A DNA stretch of 17,240 nt, taken from positions 1 to 17,240 of the forward strand of contig CAJXJM010000008.1 in assembly GCA_913054205.1 (NCBI GenBank), given 5' to 3'. Both the position numbers and the translations under genes were made by a program. Source of the stretch: an uncultured Rhodospirillaceae bacterium (GTDB taxonomy: Bacteria > Pseudomonadota > Alphaproteobacteria > Rhodospirillales > UBA2165). The notes under the pieces were generated by a model. It made no database searches. It was not told the origin of the DNA and was given only the letters and a program-made list of their open reading frames with translations. This document shows, piece by piece, positions 12,614 to 17,240 of the stretch; position 1 is the first letter of the stretch; every line of letters starts with the position of its first letter.

Positions 12614-15295
12614 TTAGGCCGCTTTCAGGTTCCTAAGAACATATTGAAGAATACCGCCGTGACGGTAGTACTCGACCTCATCGGCCGTATCGATCCGGCA
12701 CAGCAGCGTAATATCTTCGCTTGATCCATCAGCCCGGGTAATTTTACACGGTACATCCATGCGCGGATCAATACCGTCTTTGATACCTGTGATATCAAAG
12801 ATTTCCGTACCATCAAGTTTAAGCGTCAGCCTGCTTTGACCATCTTTGAATTGCAAGGGCAACACACCCATACCAACCAGATTGGACCGGTGGATACGCT
12901 CAAAACTTTCAACAATGACAGCTTTTGCACCTAAAAGAGTCGTGCCCTTAGCCGCCCAGTCGCGAGACGATCCATTACCATAGAGTTTGCCGCCAATGAT
13001 CACCAATGGCACGCCATCCTCGGCGTATTTCATCGCCGCATCATAGATCGGCATAACTTCGCCAGAAGGTTGATGCGTCGTGACGCCGCCTTCAGTACCG
13101 GGTGCCATTTCGTTTTTGATGCGAATATTGGCAAACGTGCCGCGCATCATAATCTCATGGTTACCCCGGCGTGAGCCGAAAGAGTTAAAGTCCTGGGTCC
13201 GAACTTGGCGATCCGTAAGATAACTGCCTGCCGGGCTGTCTTCTTTAATGGCGCCGGCCGGTGAGATGTGATCGGTGGTGATGGAATCGCCCAAAATAGC
13301 CAACTCGCGTGCACCTTCAATATCAGAGAAATCACCCGCCTCTTCTTCCATGCCTTCGAAGAAGGTCGGATATTTGACATAAGTTGAGGCTTCCTGCCAA
13401 TCGTAGGTGACACTGCCTTCGGTCTGGATATCCTGCCATTGCTGAGGACCGACCCAAACTTCCTCGCCATAACGATTGGCGAACATTTCCGGTGTGATGT
13501 GATTGAGCACTGCATCACTGACTTCTTTATTGGTCGGCCAGATATCTTTGAGATAGACATCATTGCCATCTTTGTCCTGACCAAGGGCATCATTATAAAG
13601 ATCAACCGTCATTGAACCGGCCAAGGCGTAAACGACAACCAGTGGCGGCGACGCCAGATAATTGGTTTTAATCTGAGCATGAATACGGCCTTCGAAGTTC
13701 CGATTGCCGGAAAGCACGGCGCACACTGTCAGATCACCTTCAACAATGGCTTCGTCAACAGGCAGTGGCAGCGGACCGGAGTTACCGATACAGGTCGTGC
13801 AGCCATAGCCAACAACGTTAAAGCCGAGATCATCGAGATCACCCTGCAAATCAGCCGCTTCAAGATAATCAGAAACAACCTTACTGCCAGGTGCGAGCGA
13901 TGTTTTCACCCACGGTTTTGGCTTTAGACCGAGCGCATTCGCCTTTCGAGCCACCAAGCCGGCCGCCATTAACACAGACGGGTTAGATGTATTGGTACAA
14001 GATGTGATCGATGCAATGACAACGTGGCCATCTTCAACTGTATAATCCGCATCATTTGCATCTACTGGACCATTTCCTCGGCCAACCGCATCAAGGGCTT
14101 CTTGGAACGCCGGTGCAGAATCTGACAACGCAATGCGATCTTGTGGGCGTTTTGGACCCGAGATCGACGGCTCAACCGTTGATATATCGAGTTCCATCGA
14201 ATCGGTGAAGAGCGGGTCCGGCGTTGAGGCGTCGCGCCACATGCCTTGAGCTTTGGCATAGGCTTCAACCAAGGCGACACGATCAGGATCACGAGAGGTA
14301 AATGCTAAGAAACGAATGGTTTCCGCATCGATTGGGAAAATGCCGCAGGTCGCGCCATATTCCGGTGCCATATTGGCGAGCGTAGCGCGGTCCGGCAATG
14401 TCAGGCTATCCAATGCATCGCCGTAGAACTCAACAAATTTACTCACCACGCCTTTTTCGCGCAGCATCTGAACAACCCGCAACACAAGATCGGTTGCGGT
14501 CGTGCCTTCTTTCATTGCGCCGGTGAGCTTAAAGCCAACCACTTCGGGGATCAGCATGGAAACCGGCTGACCGAGCATGGCAGCTTCAGCTTCGATGCCG
14601 CCAACACCCCACCCGAGCACGGCCAGGCCATTAACCATCGTCGTGTGGCTGTCGGTACCAACAAGCGTATCCGGATAAGCAATAGTTTTACCGTCCACTT
14701 CGTCGGTCCAAACGGTTTGTGCCAAAAATTCGAGGTTCACTTGATGGCAAATACCGGTTCCAGGCGGTACCACGCGGAAATTATCAAAGGCTTCTGAGCC
14801 CCAGCGCAAAAATTCATAGCGCTCCTGGTTGCGTTCAAATTCCATATCAACATTGGCATTAAAAGAATCTTTGCTGCCAAAATTATCAACCATCACCGAG
14901 TGATCAATCACCAGATCAACAGGGCTCAGTGGATTAATTTTTTGCGGATCGCCACCAAGATCAATCATTGCTTGGCGCATCGCGGCCAAATCGACAACCG
15001 CCGGAACACCGGTGAAATCCTGCAACAACACACGGGCTGGACGAAAGGCAATTTCCCGGTCAGAACTTTTACTTTCGAGCCACGCGCCCAAGGCTTTGAC
15101 ATCATCGACGGTAACGGAAGAGCCATCTTCATAGCGCAGCAGATTTTCCAACAGAACTTTTAAGGAAAACGGCAAGCGCGAGATATCGCCGAGGCCGGCT
15201 TCTGATGCCGCCTCCAAGCTAAAATAGTCATATTCTTTTCCGGCTACGCTGAGAGAACGACGGGTGTTAAGGGTATCCTGGCCGACTTTGGACAT
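12614..15295 (-). CDS. acnA: Aconitate hydratase A
   Basis: Aconitase A isomerises citrate to isocitrate in the tricarboxylic acid cycle with a 4Fe-4S cluster. The 893-residue length is typical of the AcnA/IRP type. Cluster cysteines are C433 ([12 protein letters not shown]), C499 and C502 ([14 protein letters not shown]). Other hallmarks are [27 protein letters not shown] (669-681), [11 protein letters not shown] and [13 protein letters not shown] in the swivel domain. The frame is open to 15430, but ATG 15295 is chosen: a strong GGAGGAG ribosome site lies 6 bases upstream and the following sequence fits the family. The 45-residue extension is probably not translated. The gene is divergent from ccmA, with a candidate small RNA between. 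No riboswitch or iron-box motif is recognised in its leader. Confidence 0.97.
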   Translation of the reverse strand: MSKVGQDTLNTRRSLSVAGKEYDYFSLEAASEAGLGDISRLPFSLKVLLENLLRYEDGSSVTVDDVKALGAWLESKSSDREIAFRPARVLLQDFTGVPAVVDLAAMRQAMIDLGGDPQKINPLSPVDLVIDHSVMVDNFGSKDSFNANVDMEFERNQERYEFLRWGSEAFDNFRVVPPGTGICHQVNLEFLAQTVWTDEVDGKTIAYPDTLVGTDSHTTMVNGLAVLGWGVGGIEAEAAMLGQPVSMLIPEVVGFKLTGAMKEGTTATDLVLRVVQMLREKGVVSKFVEFYGDALDSLTLPDRATLANMAPEYGATCGIFPIDAETIRFLAFTSRDPDRVALVEAYAKAQGMWRDASTPDPLFTDSMELDISTVEPSISGPKRPQDRIALSDSAPAFQEALDAVGRGNGPVDANDADYTVEDGHVVIASITSCTNTSNPSVLMAAGLVARKANALGLKPKPWVKTSLAPGSKVVSDYLEAADLQGDLDDLGFNVVGYGCTTCIGNSGPLPLPVDEAIVEGDLTVCAVLSGNRNFEGRIHAQIKTNYLASPPLVVVYALAGSMTVDLYNDALGQDKDGNDVYLKDIWPTNKEVSDAVLNHITPEMFANRYGEEVWVGPQQWQDIQTEGSVTYDWQEASTYVKYPTFFEGMEEEAGDFSDIEGARELAILGDSITTDHISPAGAIKEDSPAGSYLTDRQVRTQDFNSFGSRRGNHEIMMRGTFANIRIKNEMAPGTEGGVTTHQPSGEVMPIYDAAMKYAEDGVPLVIIGGKLYGNGSSRDWAAKGTTLLGAKAVIVESFERIHRSNLVGMGVLPLQFKDGQSRLTLKLDGTEIFDITGIKDGIDPRMDVPCKITRADGSSEDITLLCRIDTADEVEYYRHGGILQYVLRNLKAA

Positions 15296-15475
15296 GCGGC
15301 TCTCCTCCAAAAATGGTGGTTTTAAGTGAGTTTCTAATTTTGAGGCCTTGACTACACCATGAGCCCGGAACATTCCAGACTTTTTCCAGCATTTCTCCCA
15401 ATTTTTTAAGGGTTTTAGCTTAAACCGCATGCAGCAGAATTCACTGATATAAACACGATGTCGTTACAATTACCG
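15296..15475. other. acnA leader region
   Basis: This stretch between the acnA start and the small-RNA promoter holds the acnA ribosome site (GGAGGAG) next to the start. I see no convincing acnA promoter, terminator or gene; the in-frame extension of acnA here is probably non-coding. Confidence 0.5.
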
Positions 15476-15481
15476 CATAAT
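15476..15481 (+). promoter_or_regulatory. -10 box candidate for the acnA-ccmA small RNA
   Basis: CATAAT at 15476-15481 would place transcription start near 15488. No good -35 box is seen at the usual distance, so the promoter may need an activator or another sigma factor. Confidence 0.35.
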
Positions 15482-15487
15482 CTGGCC

Positions 15488-15651
15488 ACATTTGAGCGCT
15501 CTAATGGGTGTCATCAGGCCTCCTGATACCAAGAGAGTCACTCACCTCCAACTCCGGCTCTCTTACCCCCTATAGGCAGGCTCGACTGCCAAACTTAACG
15601 GCTGGAAAGCGTCCCCCCCCCTGAGACACAGTTTTCCAGCCGCTTTTTTTT
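15488..15651 (+). ncRNA. Candidate structured small RNA with anti-Shine-Dalgarno loop
   Basis: Four successive hairpins occupy this non-coding stretch. H1: ATCAGG / CCTGAT (15513-15518 and 15522-15527), extended by GGT / ACC with a 3-base bulge. H2: AAGAGAG / CTCTCTT (15531-15537 and 15558-15564) with a 20-base loop holding TCACCTCC (15542-15549), the same wording as the anti-Shine-Dalgarno end of 16S rRNA. H3: GGCAG / CTGCC (15575-15579 and 15586-15590). H4: the terminator with eight T residues. There is no sensible reading frame. Exposed CCUCC loops are known from alphaproteobacterial trans-acting RNAs (the cuckoo / CcsR type), and this resembles that plan, though I cannot assign it to a family. 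The 5' end is estimated. Confidence 0.7.
15599..15651 (+). terminator. Intrinsic terminator of the small RNA
   Basis: CGGCTGGAAA (15599-15608) pairs with TTTCCAGCCG (15633-15642) in a perfect 10-bp stem, followed by a C and eight T residues (15644-15651). The long loop contains a run of nine C residues. It ends 147 bases before ccmA, so it separates the small RNA from that gene. Confidence 0.88.
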
Positions 15652-15763
15652 GGGGCGGCGCCTATTCAATCTCGCAGTAAACAAACGGATAGATATAGAA
15701 ACTGTTGAATTTTTCTAGCTATTTTATTTCTCGGTTTTGCCCACATTATTTCCTTAGATTTTA

Positions 15764-15792
15764 TTGTAACAGCTGGCTTCCTCAGATATCTA
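15764..15792 (+). promoter_or_regulatory. ccmA promoter, leaderless type
   Basis: -35 TTGTAA (15764-15769), a 17-base spacer, and -10 TATCTA (15787-15792). The ccmA ATG begins at 15799, 6 bases further, where transcription should start. The GAGG directly before the ATG is too close to serve as a ribosome site. Confidence 0.55.
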
Positions 15793-15798
15793 TGAGGT

Positions 15799-16440
15799 AT
15801 GGCAGAATTTATTGGACAAGAACTGACCTGTATCCGCGGTGAACGCGTTGTGTTCTCTGATCTCTCATTTGCGATTGGCGAAGGCGAGGTGTTGTATTTG
15901 CGCGGTCCCAATGGCAGTGGCAAATCAACCCTGCTTCGCCTGATGGCAGGACTGTTGCGCCCGACCAATGGCACGATTTTATGGAACGGCGAAAATGCGC
16001 GAGACGATGCAGAGACTTTTCGCGGCCTTTTGCATTATGTCGGTCATCAAGATGCCATCAAAACCGCACTTACCGTCGAAGAGAATCTCACGTTCTGGGC
16101 AGAGATGAGCGGCGTCGATCCAGAAAAGCGCGCCGTCGGTGAGGCGCTCGAAGAATTTTCTCTCGGCCACCTTTCAACCTTACCTGCAAGGTTTTTATCC
16201 GCCGGCCAAAGGAAGCGTCTTAATCTCGCGCGCATCTGCGCCAGTCCGGCACCGCTATGGCTTTTGGATGAACCTTCAAACTCGCTTGACACGGAATCTC
16301 TTGGCGCTCTGCGATCCGCTATCAGCGCCCATCAGGAAAAAGGCGGCTTGGTTGCTGTCGCAACGCATGAAGAACTTGGATCAGATACGAATGTGCTGGA
16401 TATCTCCGAATTTACAAAAAAGAAAGAAGTCGCTGCATGA
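15799..16440 (+). CDS. ccmA: Heme exporter ATP-binding protein CcmA
   Basis: CcmA is the cytoplasmic ATPase of the CcmABCD complex, which releases heme from CcmC and CcmE for cytochrome c maturation (System I). The 213-residue length is normal. Walker A is GPNGSGKST (36-44), the ABC signature is LSAGQRKRLNLAR (133-145), Walker B is LWLLDEP (153-159), and the switch histidine is H190. The VGHQDAIKTALTVEENLTFW segment is typical of CcmA rather than of other small ABC proteins. Its stop overlaps the ccmB start by four bases (ATGA), so the two are translationally coupled. It is divergent from acnA, a common alphaproteobacterial pairing. The start is chosen by family match and by the promoter that ends 6 bases before it. 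Confidence 0.96.
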   Translation: MAEFIGQELTCIRGERVVFSDLSFAIGEGEVLYLRGPNGSGKSTLLRLMAGLLRPTNGTILWNGENARDDAETFRGLLHYVGHQDAIKTALTVEENLTFWAEMSGVDPEKRAVGEALEEFSLGHLSTLPARFLSAGQRKRLNLARICASPAPLWLLDEPSNSLDTESLGALRSAISAHQEKGGLVAVATHEELGSDTNVLDISEFTKKKEVAA

Positions 16441-17114
16441 GTGCATTCCTGCAAATCTTTGGCAGCCTGATCCAGCGCGAGCTTCGCCTCGCCATTCGCC
16501 ATGGTGCCGATAGTATGATGGTGGTGATGTTCTTTGTGCTGGTCGTCGTGCTGTTTCCGCTTGGCGTCGGTCCGGAGCCCAGCATATTAACCCGGATCAG
16601 CGCCGGGGTAATTTGGGTCGCCGCGCTATTATCGGCAATGTTGTCGATGGATCGATTGTTCCAGACAGATTTTGAAGATGGCAGCCTCGATCTTCTAATT
16701 CTAACCCCGCAACCGCTGGAACTGATGGTGCTGGCCAAAGTCGTCGCTCATTGGCTAACCACCGGCCTGCCATTAATCATCGTCTCGCCGTTATTGGCGC
16801 TATTGTTAAATATGGAGGCATCGGGATATGGCGTGATGCTGGCAGCTCTTGCGCTCGGAACGCCGACACTCAGTCTAATCGGCGCGATTGGCGCGGCGCT
16901 CATTTTAGGCGCTCGGCGAAGCGGCGTTCTGTTATCGCTGTTGATCCTGCCTTTGTTTATACCGACCTTGATTTTTGGTGTGAGCGCTGTCGATGCCGCT
17001 CTTACCGATCTGCCAAGTAAGCCACAGCTTATGATTTTGGCAGGCTTGCTGTTAGCCGGGTTGGCACTTTGTCCTTGGGCCAGCGCCGCCGCGCTCCGCC
17101 AGGCGGCGGAATAA
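16437..17114 (+). CDS. ccmB: Heme exporter membrane protein CcmB
   Basis: CcmB is the inner-membrane partner of CcmA in cytochrome c maturation. The 225-residue protein is strongly hydrophobic, with about six membrane segments (near 24-43, 52-70, 100-122, 130-157, 162-183 and 197-218). The FQTDFEDGSLDLLILTP stretch (75-91), on a cytoplasmic loop, is the family signature. The start overlaps the ccmA stop by ATGA. ccmC usually follows at once; here the 126 bases after the stop show no such start, so ccmC is either farther right or elsewhere. Confidence 0.95.
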   Translation: MSAFLQIFGSLIQRELRLAIRHGADSMMVVMFFVLVVVLFPLGVGPEPSILTRISAGVIWVAALLSAMLSMDRLFQTDFEDGSLDLLILTPQPLELMVLAKVVAHWLTTGLPLIIVSPLLALLLNMEASGYGVMLAALALGTPTLSLIGAIGAALILGARRSGVLLSLLILPLFIPTLIFGVSAVDAALTDLPSKPQLMILAGLLLAGLALCPWASAAALRQAAE

Positions 17115-17240
17115 CGGTAGAATTATTACAGAAATTTAACTTAACAATGACGTTAGGTTGAGTAAGATTAATTTGCATCTAGCCAAAAAATTTTATATTC
17201 CAAGTATCAAATGTAGAATGAAACTGTCATAAAATTGCTC
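17115..17240. other. A+T-rich tail after ccmB
   Basis: No gene, hairpin or terminator is evident in these last 126 bases. The region is A+T-rich and could be the promoter region of a gene beyond the right edge. Confidence 0.5.

Noticed and set aside
15296..15430. 45-residue N-terminal extension of AcnA
   Set aside because: A strong GGAGGAG site directly precedes ATG 15295, and the extension lacks family resemblance.

Overview
The window looks like a chromosomal segment of an alphaproteobacterium, probably of the Rhodospirillales type. Three things support this, all from memory of the families and not from a search: the run dapF-mtaB-ftsY next to ffh-rpsP, the divergent acnA / ccmAB pair, and PraR-like XRE regulators. 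Most genes have balanced base composition. The stretch from about 2180 to 3240 is clearly richer in A+T.

Layout. (1) 1-2171, minus strand: rpsP, cut by the left edge and carrying a long Ala-Pro-Glu repeat tail, and ffh. They share a good sigma70-like promoter and a leader that holds an intrinsic terminator just before ffh. (2) 2172-4449, plus strand: an A+T-rich gap, two XRE-family regulators, and a small iron-sulfur protein whose first domain resembles MMACHC/CblC. This block sits between ffh and dapF. (3) 4503-7512, plus strand: dapF, mtaB and ftsY, the last two junctions joined by ATGA overlaps. Ffh and FtsY, the two partners of the co-translational protein targeting route, are thus in one window. 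(4) 7519-11341: a small unknown protein, a large membrane receptor with a degenerate chemotaxis signalling domain, and pgk. (5) 11342-12460: the pgk leader, a probable small RNA with its own promoter, terminator and an adjacent operator-like palindrome, and a secreted DUF1223 protein. (6) 12614-17114: acnA (minus), a strong structured small-RNA candidate, and ccmA-ccmB (plus) for cytochrome c maturation. The last 126 bases hold no recognisable gene.

Most protein genes are housekeeping. The less ordinary content is mainly in the non-coding stretches and in two proteins. The most interesting items are: a plus-strand RNA of about 165 nt between acnA and ccmA, with a loop that copies the anti-Shine-Dalgarno segment of 16S rRNA; a minus-strand RNA of about 120 nt between DUF1223 and pgk; a terminator inside the ffh leader; several genes that appear to be leaderless; a receptor that has lost the CheA/CheW-contacting tip sequence; and the CblC-like iron-sulfur protein. 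All RNA, promoter and operator calls come from reading by eye, without folding software or database searches.
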